From NCBI GenBank assembly GCA_973895155.1, contig OZ316893.1:13826001-13890000 (forward strand): a DNA stretch of 64,000 nucleotides. Reading direction: 5' to 3'. Below the pieces are notes generated by a model. It was not told where the DNA came from. It searched no databases and worked only from the letters and a program-made list of their open reading frames with translations. Below, in pieces: positions 1 through 13,399 of this stretch. This DNA is from Marsupella aquatica (Eukaryota > Marchantiophyta). Position 1 is the first letter of the stretch. Each line of letters begins with the position of its first letter. A program made the position numbers and the translations under genes.

Positions 1-3000
1 ATTTCAATGCTCGCATGTGAGTAGTGTGTGGGTGAGTGCCGTGCGAGAGATCGTACTACTGCTCCAGGATTAGGCGAAGGCTGCTCGCACTAATGCAGCA
101 AGTGAGCGCGCGAGGTGAGGCAGGGCGGGGAGAGAACTGATGCTCAACGACTTTGCTGAAGACCCGACTTGAAATTAGACTGAAGTGCGGGATGCACTCA
201 CTGTTGGGAGTTTGAAAAAGCTGTAGGCTGGGGTGACTTTTTGCGTCTTGGAGGCGGTCTCAAGCAAGCAAGTCGGTTGCTAAGAGCTGAATAAGGTTGG
301 CTGTCGAATAAACCTAAGCCTCTCGGATCCCCAGACTGCTCACTCACACAAGACAGGCTCACTCCCTGTGATTGTTGTGTTGTCGTTGGAACAAGCAGAA
401 GGCAATGGTATATCTCCGGAGGCAAGTGCTAGAGCTTCTCGAGGCAAAGAAACCGCTGTCTAGGGTGTTGTGTCTACAAGTAGCGCACAATTGCAATGGA
501 CGACCCCCAAAAACAAGACCCTGGTTAGCTCAGGATTAAACAGCCGGACTACAGAGAGGTATTGTTGTTCCCGCTCCTACTACAGTCACACGAACGAAAG
601 AGACACACCAAGCTAAGCTTGCGCACACTCGCCGACGGGCCAAGCCAAGACAAAGCTTCACGGCTGGGGAGGGCAACAACGGACTGGCAATTTCTTCGAG
701 GGGAAAACTAATACCCACACTCAGGGAAACTGCGGACACAATGAAAAGGGCCCGAAGGCAAAGTTGGACCTAAAGGAAGGAAGGAAGGAGCGGAAACAGT
801 TCTAGAGGACGTGACAAAAAGGACGCACTAAGTAAGAACGCAGAAGACGACGACGCCGACGTCCAAACTACAGTCGCTAATGAGTAGCCTCCGGAGTAAA
901 GTGGTGGACTAGATAGAAAGACAGACTGTCCTCGCTTGCGCGACTCGGATTCCGTCAAGGATATGAATGCTTGCTTTCTTCCCGTGTTACTTGCCTACTA
1001 GCATGCTTTGCTACTACTGCTGCTGCGGGCTGTGGTAATGGTGATCGCGCAAGAGTGGCTGTAGTTCTCTGCAACTGAGCGGAAGTGTGAAGTGAGGTGA
1101 GGTCAAACAAACGATGTCAAGTAAGTGCGTTGCGTCTTCTGAGGTCCTGATTGGAAGGATGAGAGCGGAAGAGACAGAGTGCGCTAGCTGATTTCCGGCC
1201 CCGGGGGGCTCGGGGCTGGCTGCGCTCAGGTGGGGCAGGCAGCGCTAGGACAGAGAGAGAGTGAGAGACAGACAGACAGACAGACACAGACACAGAGAGA
1301 CCCGGGCAGAGAGAGCTCAATGCAGCGTATGATTTAAGCTGGCTGCCTCTTCCTGATTGCTTTCTTCAAGCAAAATACGGTGCTTCCCAAAAGCTGTAAG
1401 TAGCGAAGCTAGTTCAGATTTATGGATGAGCCAGCGATGGCGATCGAGCGAGCAAGCACCGATCTCTCACCAATGTCCAGCCCACAAAGCGAATCCGCCC
1501 TTCGTCTTCTTCTTCTTCTTCGCTCGCTCGCTCCTTCCTCGCTACTCTGCTGCCGTCGTCGTTGTACAGTAGAAGCAGTAGTATAGCAGTAGTATAGCTC
1601 CACCGTTTCCTCCTCCTCCTCCTCCTCCTCCTTCCTCTCGTCCTCTTCTTCTCTCCTCTCCTCTCCTCTCCTCCGCCCTGTCCCCCCTTCTCTTCAGGAG
1701 AGGAGAGAAAAGAAAAGAAGCAGATGAGCAGGATCTCCGAACTGAATTGTGGATTGACGGACGACAAGGAGGAGGGGAAAAAGCGAAAGAGAAAGCGAAA
1801 ACAATCTCTCCGCTACAAAAAAAACTCGTCGGGACTGACGATGATCACGGACTGGGCGGAAAACAACCTCCTCCTACTCGGGGAATAGATTCTACTCTGC
1901 TTGCTTGGCTCCGCATCAATCAATCAATCAAGCAAGCAAGCTAGCTGCTAGCAAGCAATCAATCCAATCACCCACAAAACAAAAAACACTTCGCCGTCAC
2001 TCAACTCAACTCAACTCAAAACTTCACTCTCTCTCAACTCACGACAAACAAACCGTTTCCGCCCCAGCCAGGCAGACCCTGGCTGCCCTACTCCTGCTGC
2101 CCAAAACTGCCTCGTGCCTGCTGCGGCCTTCGCCCTCGCACGAGCGAGCTGAGCCCAGCTGAGCTATGCAAGCCCCGGGGAGAAAGAAAGAAAAAGAGAG
2201 CGGTCGAGCGAGCGAGCGAGGGGGCAGGCAAAGGTATAGGCAAGGGGGACGAGGAGGGGGAAGACGCGCCGGAGCTCCAAAATAACTTAAAAAGAGTTCC
2301 TTCCGGTGGACTACTGGCTGCCCCTGCTGCCCGGCCCGGCCCGGCCCTACCCTGCCCTGCCTTCGATTGCCTTGCCTGCCCCGCCCTGTCACCAGAGCGA
2401 TGCTGCTCTCCGTATTATTATTGCCAGGCCGAGCGAGAGGTGGGGATTACCGCCCCGGTCAGACAGCTCGGCCTTGCCCTCCCAGCCTGCCCCGCCCTGG
2501 CTGCCCGTTTCGGCCTATCGTCTGCTGTCAGTTTGAGCCCACGGGGTCTCATCACCGCCTCCCGGGAAATCTCACTCGGCCGCCCGTCGTTCACTTCCCG
2601 TCACTGCCCTGTCTCATGCTCGGTTGTTCGTTCCGTCCACGTTCGTTCTTTGGTTTGGTTTTTTTCTTTCCGGGGAGCCCGCTTCCCTGCCCAACGTTCC
2701 TGGAGCAGGCAGGGCCGCAAGGCAGCCCCCGAGCAGGCCCACCACCCGCAGAGGTGTTCAACCACGCCCAATCAGAAGCCGCAGAGATTTTGTTCCGGTA
2801 GCATCACATTTCCCACGCCCCACCCCTTGATTTCGGAGGGAGCATATTAATTGTATCCCCTCCGTCACCGGCACATTATTATTACTTCCATTGTTCCCGG
2901 TCAGCCTCCCATGATTACCTCTCCGCCCTGGTCACTGCGTCCGCCCTCCGGTCAGCCAGCCAGCCGGAATCGTCCAAAGTCCATCCTTTTTCCTTTGCCT

Positions 3001-3720
3001 CAAAATTTTTCCACCTCCCCGTCCCTGCCACACCAGAACGGTACCACGCTGTTCAACTTTTCACGGTGGCTCTGCCCCCCTTCCTGTCTGCCCAATGCCC
3101 ATTATTTAGTGCCTGCCCGACTTGCCTGAATGCCTGCATGACGATAGACTGACGCCTGCTTTTTCCTTTCTAATCCCTGCTCTGCCCACTCTCACCTGCT
3201 GTCGCCTGCTGTCACCCCCCAAGCGCTACTGATCCCATCCCAGAGACACGCCATTTACTACTAACTTACTCTATTACTCAGGGACACCCCATGTAGACTA
3301 GGGACCCGCCTAATCAGAACTGGCTGTCATTCACCTCGAAGACAATCCGGGCCATCCTCCTTACTGTAATTAAGAAGTTTTCCTGCTGCCCGCTCGAGCG
3401 CTGCTCCCCGAGTACGGACGGGCACGACGGGTACGCACCGGGCAGTGTTGTTCCCTCCGAGGTTGTTCTTTTTTAGACCAGCGAGGACTTTGCCCGACGG
3501 TACGAGTCCGCTACAGACACAAGAGACACAAACAAAGTCATTGACTGGACATCACCCTACGCAAGGACGTAGTGTAATTAGCATAGGGTCTATGGGGAGA
3601 GAGAGACTGGGCAGGCACGGGCAGCGCAGGCCCGGGCACTGGGGCAGCACCCTATGCTGCCCGAGTTCCCAGCCCGGCCTCCCAGTACAGCACGCACGAC
3701 GAGGCGGGAGGGAGCATTTC
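1..3720. other. GC-rich low-complexity non-coding region
   Basis: No reading frame here resembles a protein; the longer ones follow simple-sequence composition. I see a GACA-type repeat at 1266-1286, TTC/TCC and CTCTC tracts at 1505-1521, 1608-1632 and 1651-1673, ATCA/AGCA repeats at 1915-1940, AACTC repeats near 2000-2020, GAGC repeats near 2203-2221 and CCGGC repeats near 2330-2347. CT-rich tracts and high GC content suit a plant promoter or 5' UTR, but no coding exon follows in the window, so that role is only a guess. Confidence 0.5.
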
Positions 3721-4018
3721 CAATGAATGAATAATCAAGACCAGAGCCCCACGATGTTCCCTCTTGCTCGTGAGGAGTTATTATTAATAATCAAAGTACC
3801 ACCAACAAACAATAAGAACGCCCATCAGGCCACGTCAAGTTTCCAGCTTCAATCTCCTAAAGCCAAAATGATACATTAGCTCAGCCGTTTAATACAACCC
3901 AACAAGGATTTTTTTAAGCTCTAAGGCAAGTTATTAAACCATTTCCAAAGGTGCGAGAGGAGTAAATATCTACTCTGACAACACTCTTTTCTAGTTTACA
4001 CTAACGGTCAGGTCAAAT

Positions 4019-4288
4019 GAATCTCAGTTCCCAACCCTTAGTGTAGAATTTTTCTTCACTGTAGAAATTAGCTTCATATCACCATATCCAATACAGTGTT
4101 GAACATCTAACAACTAGCCCATTAAAAGTCAAAAAATGGATACAGTATTCCAAAAGCATATCCAATAACCAAAAACCCAGTGCATAAAAATCCAATAGCA
4201 TTAAGTTGAATGGATTGGACATGACTTTTTGTGCTTTGGATTCCAAGGTCAGGTCAACGTCCTCTTACAGTAAGGGTTGGAGATGCTC
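4019..4288 (-). repeat. Small dispersed repeat, copy 1
   Basis: Read on the minus strand, this starts GAGCATCTCCAACCC and ends with a sequence close to AAGGGTTGGGAACTGAG. The interior is clearly related to 12247-12491 on the plus strand, for example around the shared TAATGCTATTGG motif and the following TTTTGGTTA. Imperfect inverted ends suggest an old MITE. I could not find a convincing target-site duplication. Confidence 0.45.
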
Positions 4289-7200
4289 CTAGTAACCTCT
4301 CCTGTAGCAACTACCCATCTTTTGGGATAACAATATTTGGTACACCTAGGACCTGTTTTTAGCTAGCAAGGGTTTGAGTTGATAAGAACCAAGTGGTGAT
4401 TAGATATCCCCAGTTGATGAAACGAGTCACCCTGCATACTTGAACAAGTTCTGTGTAGGGGAGGAGGGAGGACAAAGCTGCATCAGATCTCCAATGCATG
4501 GAAGGTGACGAACAGGGTGTTTTTTAGGCTGGGAGTGAGTGTAGAGTGGTGAATTTGAATAAACAAGATGGCTTCGTTGCCCTTACAAGTGCTGGCAATT
4601 ATTATTTGGGGGGGCAGGTATGTGTTCGGCAATTCTTTCAAAATCTTCGCCAAATTTTCCTCTGTGAAAGTAACATGACATGACTTTGGGTACAAATTCT
4701 CCCTGGCAAAAAACTCTCACCAAAATGAGCACTTGGTTTTCTTGGTTCTTTAAACAATGTGGTCTGATCCAAAGCTCTAAATGTGATTTCATGATTGCTC
4801 TACCAGGGTGACTGAATTATTATTATCATGGATGGATGAACTAGCAGATGAGCAACAAATTTCCTTCTTGTTGGCATAGCAGCAAGTTTTGGTCGGTGCA
4901 TTCTTGGAAATGCGGCCTAACCAAAACTATTAAAATGTGATCAAACAGTGATTATTTCAATAGTGGTAATCAAAAGAACCTAGTGGACTAGTGACAGACA
5001 GAAACTTAGTAGGGTCCCTCAGTAGAAAGAAAGCCTTGAACAGTTGAACTGCCACCGTCACTACTCATAACCTAGTGGATCCACATTACCATAATTAGAC
5101 AAAAATGTTGTAAAATAAGATTAAAAAAATGGGAGGAGCGTGTTTATTTGTCCTACCGTCTTAGAGACAATAATGGTCCCATTTGAAATTGAATTACAAT
5201 AAGAACGCCCGTATCTATGTCATGTGCTTGTTTGTTCTTTTGCCTACCCTGTACCAGTGTATTATAGTATCTTCAAGGCATTACCTTATTAATTTACTGC
5301 ATAATTTAAATATAGCGTAACTACTGTACTCAGCCTCTTCTTATTTTTACTATATGAGAAAGACTATGAGAATGGTATACCAAAATGCAAACCCAATGGT
5401 TATGGGAGATTTTACTACCTCCGCAAATAGGCACCCCTGGGTACTGATCATTACATCTTGGATAACCCAGGTAATGAATCGTCATACGCAGTTACACTAG
5501 CAAAAAACCCATTCAATTCTAGTACCAAATTTCCCAATAAGGTGACAATTGAATAACATCCCAATAACCCATTAGAGATGTCTTTTTAACCCAGCCTTAT
5601 TAGGTTTGGTCAACACAGCATTAGAGTAGACCAACCTAGGAACCATTAAAGATGCTCTCCAAGGACAAACATATATACAGCTCAAACTTGGGGACCTCAC
5701 TCAAAAGCCGATCCCCATATCAGGGAAACAATTTTGGGCAATCAAACTCCCTAATCTATAAAACAAATCAGTTATTTTTTACATTTTACCCCTATTTTGT
5801 CCTATCATGCTGAAAATTGGATTTCAAAACCCCTTATGTTGTTCCACAATGTTTTTAACTCTTTCACTCAACCCAATAAAATACCCGATAGTTATTTGCC
5901 CATCATGGGTTGGAAGAAAACAGGTGAGGACCCTGGGAGTTGAAACTTTTTGAGATCGTGCACCGGATCCAAAAGCTTGCCAATTCAATGTGTAGACTGG
6001 GTACTCTATGAGCTTTGTTATGACTCATGTGCGTCCTCCCGCCTTGGCAATGAGCTCGTAGCAAAACCCAATTTTGTTAGCAAAGTATGGAAGCTCCTTA
6101 ATCTTCTCAATGCTACAAGTTCATTTGTTTCTCGTATACATAGCACAATTCAATTGTTAGGGAGTTCAGGACTACCACAATGCTTTGAGTGTCAAGAATA
6201 GCAGGTGATGTTGAACAAATAGCTAGCTGGTGTATCCCTAATTTAAGTTGGGCATTGCCTCCAATTCAAACTGCAGCATGATCAAGGAAGAAGAAGGAAC
6301 CAATCTGAATCAGAAACTCTCAAAAGAGGCAGGGCCCAATCTTGTATGCATCTTCCATCTTCCACCTAGCATATCCTTCTGATATTTCCATAGATTGAAG
6401 GGCATCATAAGAGTTTATTTTCCCTTGGAGCTTGGACTACTGAGTGCTCATCAAATTGTTGCTGCAGGAGCATGCAATGCGTGAAATGGCATCAGGAAAG
6501 GGAAAATTTTGGGTCCTAATTGCAAATGTTTCAACTTTCTTGCAAAAAGTTTTGGGGCATAAGGGATTTTTTTGCGTGTCAATCATTCAATCTTTACTTC
6601 AATTGGCAATTCGATTCCAAATACTCTGCAATTGATAACATGTTCAAAATAATACAATTCACCAATCCAAGATTGTTCACCCAATCAACTATCTGGCACT
6701 CCCATGGGTGGGTAAACAATGAGATGTGTTGCATTGGACACCAAAATGAGAACACTGCAAGAAGAGAACAAGAGAACAAAATGCAAACCAATGCCCCAAG
6801 TTTTGGTTAGAAGGCACTGAAATTACTTATAGGGCTTTGAAAATAAATTTCTCTCACTGACAAATTATATTACACACCTTAACACAGTGGTATCCATTCA
6901 TACTAAGGTTCATAAGAAACAAGGATGGTTCCATTGTAAGAAATAATGTGATTCTTAAGAATGGCAGCCAGACATTGTGCAGGATATATATTGGAAATCA
7001 TCATGAAAACTAGCAGAGTGTGTGTAATTACCTCCATTTCTACTCTAAACATATGGGTGTTCTTACAGGGGTAGATTCTAGTGCACTTGTAGGACTTGGG
7101 CCTATGAAGAAATGACAGAAATTAAGGTATTTAAAACCTAGTTTTTGCCAGCAAGGGATACATTTGCTAGCAAAGTGGTGGATGCTTAGGATTCTTTTCT

Positions 7201-7647
7201 CCTATGAGCAAAGAGCATTGTATTGCGAGCACTTTCTGTTTGCTCGCATAGAACTGTACCCCTCCATACTAGAACATGGCCAAGTGCCTAAGGCAAGCAG
7301 ATCCACACCATTCCCTCATTGAACTGGTATGCAATCTCGAGTCATGGTCTACATATTATGGATATTGTTGTGATTGGTAAAGACGTCCTCTCCTCTCTAT
7401 CTCGTATGTAGTCCAGGCACCCACCCAGACTTTGTACTTCAGTCAAACCTTGTTGGGAATCTGCGCTGACAATAAATTGGTGCATGCACATTTGGTTGGC
7501 TCATGAGGGACGAGGACATTATCTTTACTTTGTTGGAAAAGGCAAACTGTGTAACTAGGGTAGTTTGCAAAAGAAGAAAAGACAAGTCCATGGCACATTC
7601 CATTTATTTTTCAGATTAGCCTGATTACCCCTTCCTTGAAACGTAAA

Positions 7648-7687
7648 CAGATATGAAGAACAAAAAACAGATATGAAGAACAAAAAA
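7648..7687. repeat. 20-bp perfect tandem duplication
   Basis: The unit CAGATATGAAGAACAAAAAA occurs twice in a row. This is a recent slippage-type duplication in otherwise unremarkable non-coding DNA. Confidence 0.85.
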
Positions 7688-8120
7688 TTTGCACAATAAT
7701 ATTTCTATGCTATTTAGTTAATTCTCATTTTAAGTGTTTTTTAATTGAGATTCATAATCATTTTTGTCTATACTGGGGTTATGGTCTAGAGACTTCACTC
7801 TAGACCCTAGGCCCTTAAGAGTAGACTTCGTTTGCGCTTTTATAGTAAGATACTCACAACACATTTCAACCTCTCGAGTGACGTGGTCCTTTCAATGGAC
7901 AGTTCCAAGCCTTCTATTTGTTAACACTTACCTTAATTTTCATTTCTCATTATAGCTGCATCTATCTAATGCCTTCATATTTTGATCCATACAAAATATT
8001 TGTAGAACTTGTGTTATCATATCATATTAAATCTACTAACTAATCAGTTGGTACAAAGAAACTAACAGAAAAGGCAAATTCCTGAAGGGTGGACAAGGAT
8101 TTTCCGGTGCTAACCACCCG

Positions 8121-8135
8121 CCCCCCCCCCCCCCC
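8121..8135. repeat. Poly-C tract
   Basis: Fifteen consecutive C residues flanked by C-rich sequence. It is one of three long G/C homopolymers in the window; the others are at 15298 and 18557. The exact length may be unreliable in sequencing. Confidence 0.85.
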
Positions 8136-11100
8136 GCACCCGCAATCAGATCTACATCCTGGACCAGGTTCCCCCATCCTACACTCACCAGAATGCAGGT
8201 GTCTACTATTCTATATGAAAAAACACTATCATGTTTTTGGTTTCATTTTGTAGTTAACTACATATCACATTGCCAAACCCGGCTGCAAAGACCCAAAAGT
8301 GTCAAACCAGAAGACAGGATCCCAAAAGGCCCTGCTGAGCATTGGGAGATCATTCAGTTTATGGCTCTGTAGGGCTTAAGTTCCTTTGCACTTGTGGGGG
8401 ATGCAATCTTAGGGTGTTTGCTCATTTGGCGGGTTTCTGTGGGTATTCCCTTGTCTTCCCCCTTTTATTGGGTAGAACTAACCCCCACTGGGGCAGATAA
8501 GTAACAACAATGAGGCCACTACATCCAAGGGGTCGCAAGCCAACTGATCCAGAGAAACACAAAAAGCACCTTGGAGAAGGAACAGCAATGGCACCGGAAT
8601 TTGTTTCACGCATGACTCTTCTCCCTCCACAGGCCAGCAAGGAAAATACCAGTGCCAACAGAATGCAATGAAGCACCTGGAAAGTCATGGAATGCATCCT
8701 GCAGAGGGGGAAAGTAGCCGGCAGCCTGTGCAGCCTCCTCAACCCTAATCGGCCAAGGTGCATTTCCACTCTTCCTAGCCCTTTTTTTGTTTTTGGAAGG
8801 GAGGGCCCAAAGCATTACTTCTAAAACAATCTTGGGCGAGGAACATAGGCTTCCACACTTTCCTACTCTGCTCATCCATGGGGGCAAGGTTAGCTATGGA
8901 ACCACTAGCTTTCCCTCCAACCCAACATGAGGGCTGCAAAAGGGAATGGGGGTGGTAAGGGGTTTGAATGGAAATCACATATAACCTACAGCATGCTTGC
9001 AATGCTAGTGTCCTAAAGGGTAACATAAAGCTCAACGTGAGCTGACCCAGAGGACCAATACCATTGTGCATGTGCCAATGCACCCATCTCAAGGCTCCCT
9101 AATAAAGTGCCCAGACAGGGAACTAGACTGCAGATGGACCAACCGAACGAGGGAGAATGAATGAAGATTTGGCAAAAAGGACCAAACTGAAACAAAGGTC
9201 AAGGAGTAAAAGCAAAAGAGGCTAGAGAGGACAAACACCAAACTCAAAAGTAAGATGCCAAATGCCAATCCCCCAAACCTACAACCTAGATAAAGAAAGA
9301 AAGAAATATCTACCCTCCAATACTGAGATGATCTAATGGTCCACATTTAATGTTGTAACTAAGTCTGCAAGTGGGACTTGGATGTTCCAGGCTAAGGGAG
9401 CAAGCCTCTGCCACGGTGCACTAGTAATCACTGCTAGAGATTTACCATGGATTGCTCTTGTCTGAGCACATTGTAACTTCACCAAGATCCATTGACCAAG
9501 TGTGTTCATTAACAAAACAAACAGTGGTGTTGTGGAACCAGCCAGAGTGTGAACATCTTGAGCTGCCTGTCAACCGCTTCAACCTTTTTCTTCTTTTCTG
9601 GTGAAGTTCTCGTTTCTTATTTCATGGAACTTAAGAATCCTATCAAAATAAAGGACCCATCCAAGCTAGTTTATATTTCCATTATGACTGGTGTGTTTAA
9701 CTAATATGTGGATCTCAACACTCTAGTTGCGTAAAGAGTTTAAGCTGCCCAAAGTGCCCTGTATGCAAGAGCTTGTCATTGACAAAGATCGTGCTGCATT
9801 TCAGTTGTAACAGCGGTTTTGCTCACTTACAATGGCAAATTGACCCCCACTGAGGACCATAATCCTTGGGTTCATGGGGACAATGTGGCACAAAATAAGA
9901 TTCAATATCCATACAGAAAGAATGACTTACATGATAACAATCCTCACAAACTCGAGCTTCACGGGCTGGAGGCCTTAAGGCATGAGTTGCCTTGGGAGGG
10001 CACCAGTAAAAACAATACATTGACCATACGCTTGCTGAACTACAAAGTAACTAGCATCCGAGAACATGAGTAGAAACTAGTTTATCTTGGACACAAAATC
10101 CATAGAGTGAAGTGGGTGGCTCATGGAGAAGCTCCAACTCATTCTTTCTGCTGCCTAGGAAGGACAAATATGCTTTTGACATGATTGAAGCATCAAAACA
10201 TGTGATGTTGAAGATTGTCTGCTCAAACAAGAAAGAGGTCATCCACCAGCTTTAAACTGAACTACTGCAGCTTTTAGTGGTGAGTATTTTCCCTGTGCAC
10301 AGGCTCCACAAAAAAAGGAAACCAAATAGAGTGACTGTGATCTGTTGAATGGAGGTGGTAGTCTCATCAAAGAAGGCATGTTGTGGGATAGTGGGGAGAG
10401 ATAGTCACACATTTCAGAAGTCAAGTGTGGGGGGTAGCTGCTGTCAGTGAAAGTGGTGTGGAGAGAGCTGGTCAAGCAATCAAAGGGGGTTTAGATTAAT
10501 AACAAATGGGTTAATTGGAAACGCGCTGTGCCCTTTGTTTAAAAAAACAAACAAATACAAATGGGTTGAGAAAAACAAGGAGTAAACTCTTATAAGGTGA
10601 ATCAAAACTTAAATAAATTATGGCTTCTCAAAAGTTTAACAACAACAAGGTTCTATAGTTTGCAATGCATAGAGAGCAAGGTATATGCTTGATGGGACCC
10701 TTGCCAAAAGAAATTTAAATGATAGGCTCTTATGAAACTTTTGTTACAAACTAGGCCCCCTCTTACACTTTTTTGTCAAATGTTCTTGTAAAGTTTCTAT
10801 AAAGAGTTTTGGCTTGATATTGTCACCAATAAGATCTACCGTAAAGTTTAGAGTCAAACCGTGCTTATTGACAAACTACACCGTTGGGGGAACCGCGGTG
10901 TAACGGCGACCATTGCGCGAATTGTGAGTTCCTAAGTGAAGACAATATGGTTCATGTCTTCAGGTTTGAATCTAGGTTGTTTCACAAAACCTATGCACAG
11001 GGCTAGGTTGCATGATCTTTCAACGTTTCTCTTTGTTATTTTGTCTAAGTATGGAATGAATCCTCTACTTTTGGCCATTGGTCCCTAATGCAATGTTTAA

Positions 11101-12246
11101 AAATTGTATTCTCACTATATCTAGACCCCAAATTTGTTGAAGTATGGAATGAACCAATGAAAGATTTTTTACTCTTGGCCATTTTCCCTTGTTGTAATTT
11201 TCAAAATTTGTGTAAATCTGAAACAAAGACACCATGGACTCAATCATAATGGGAAACATTTTGCCAGCCTGCAAGAACTAGACTAAATGTTTAGACTAAA
11301 TATTGTATGAACTCACTATCCTGTAATTTGTGGTGGATCCCTCAAAACTCTATAATCATGTGAAGACACGATTCATTATGTCTAATTCATAATTATGTCT
11401 TCAAGCATAGAGGTACGGACGATGGACTGTGATGCAGTGTGCGATGAATTGCGGTGGGAAATGTATGGTTTACTATGCATTTAGGCACCACATACGAACC
11501 ATGTGTACAGAACCTATGTAGAGAGCCTAGTTGGTAACAACATTTTTGTGGCCCAGGGCCTAGTTTGTAACATTTTAAGTTTAGTAGGGGCCTGTCCCAT
11601 AAATTTGTTTTGACAAGAGTCCCATCAAACATATACCTATGATCCATAGAGAGGGAGGGGGGACTGAATTTTGTATATGTATGGGAGAGGCCAGCTCAAC
11701 GGATGTTCATAACGATCTGAAATGTCAAACTTCTTTGGGGGAAGAAAAAGTACAATGCGTGATCAGGTAATTTTCTAAATGTTGATTTGAAATCAGAGTA
11801 CATTTATTGCCATCCAACAAACTTGCTCTGGTAACCGAGAAAAAGGATCTCGAAACACTTATGCGTTTTATTAAGAAGAGAAACATCACCTTTGGAAAAA
11901 AATAGAAAGAAAAAAAAGTAGAGCTAGAAGAATCCTAAAAGTGATATGCTAGTGGAGTTCATGTACTTTGAGCCCATAGTCTCTCGAGGCATGTGAGCTC
12001 CTGCAAGCTCAAGATTTTGTTTTTGAATTGGAAAGGTTCGCACTGTATAGCAAAGAGAATAGAACCAACAAAGGGGTGGGCGTCTCAGACAGGGTAAGGC
12101 CTGGAATAGAAAGGCTATCCTTATAGACCCATCCATTGGGGTAAATGAGGCATACTCCCGGAAGCAAATGCAAAGCAAGCAAACAGTCCTCACGTAAAAG
12201 CAGAGCTAGAGCTTCATGCTCTACCCTATGGAGCTGCAATGCATCA

Positions 12247-12491
12247 GAGCATCTCAACCCTTGGTTACAAAAAGTTACTTGGTTACAAAAAGTTGTGTCC
12301 AACCCATTCACTGTAATGCTATTGGGTTTTCAGGCATTGGATTGTTTTGGTTACTGGATCTGTATTGGGAGACTATATATAGTTTTGACTATCTGTTGGG
12401 TTCGTTGCTGGGTTTTCATGATTGTAATCTAGGGTGGCTTATTTCCGGTGCGGAGGAACCTTATCCAATAAGGGTTTGAGGGCTGAGTTTC
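12247..12491 (+). repeat. Small dispersed repeat, copy 2
   Basis: Starts GAGCATCTCAACCCTTGG and ends near AAGGGTTTGAGGGCTGAG. The interior aligns with the reverse complement of 4019-4288. It contains a short internal tandem duplication of a TTGGTTACAAAAAGTT unit near 12262-12295 that the other copy lacks. It is probably a degraded MITE. Confidence 0.45.
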
Positions 12492-13350
12492 ATATGACCA
12501 TGAGCTACTGATACTTACACTAGTACTTACAGGAAACTGAAAATAATGTGTGTTCAGATTGGGTGTTTACTCCCTAAACTAATCAAAGCCAGTAACCTTT
12601 GGAGATGCTCGTATGAGTGCACATCTAGTTCAACATACAATTGAAAACAAAAGCTATATGGGTAACCATAGGGGCAGCCATCCGTGGTGGGAGCAGTGTT
12701 ATGGGGAGGTCAGCCCCGACAAAAGTGTAGACCAGTGGGTCAGTACCAAAACCCTTTTTGAAACATTGTAGCACCATGTCTAGCGGCAGCATCTCAGCAT
12801 GAATTTGGTCCTTGATTTTGTTCCATTCCTAGTAGAATGATGTAAAATCTCAGTCTGTGCCATATCTTGGCCGTGAGCTCATCTGAAGTTGTCATGATTT
12901 TATCCATGCATTGTGCACTTCTGAATTCCCTGGGGCCCTCACTCTATGGAAACTAATGGAACCTACCTGTGAACAGGCCCCTTCCCTATTTAGCCCTTCT
13001 TATTCCCCGTTTGCAATAAAAACAAATTCTCGTCTTACCTATAATATTCAGTAAGAATTAGCTCAAAATGGATTTAAACTACCCTTTCGTTGTTTGCAGA
13101 CTTAATGTAAACTGATGGCCCAACTTCCTCAAGTTGTAACCTGGGGCAACAGAGTGTCCCTGGAATTTGGTGAGGGACCAGAGTAGTCACTGAGAAAAGA
13201 TTGGAAGGAGCAAGAACCAGTCTTCCCCTGACTCAAAATAGTCAATTTTTCTACTTCAGTATTGCAAATTCTCAAAAGACAGCATGGTTTCTAGAATAGA
13301 CTCATATGTTTTAGAGTATTTTCTACACATGACTAGGGTTTCTAAATTAG

Positions 13351-13399
13351 GCTAGGATCAAACATGGAAAACCAAAATACACTTAGCTAACCCCCCAAG
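13351..13399 (+). repeat. Fragment of the GGGGGGTTRAC MITE
   Basis: The stretch with TTAGGCTAGGATC, then CCAAAATACACTTAG, then CTAACCCCCCAAG matches the right-hand ~50 bp of the MITE at 16336-16622. No left end was found upstream, so this is a truncated or badly decayed third copy. Confidence 0.6.

Noticed and set aside
2039-2801. Several overlapping frames of 70-144 codons on both strands
   Set aside because: Composition artefacts of Pro/Ala/Arg-coding GC-rich repeats; no domain, no homologous pattern, and both strands are equally open.
8422-9515. Cluster of minus-strand frames that might be a decayed gene
   Set aside because: Frames overlap without sharing any family motif; no trace of a coherent protein.
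9823-10020. Minus-strand frame with several Cys and His, possible zinc finger
   Set aside because: Cys/His spacing fits no zinc-finger class and the frame is short.
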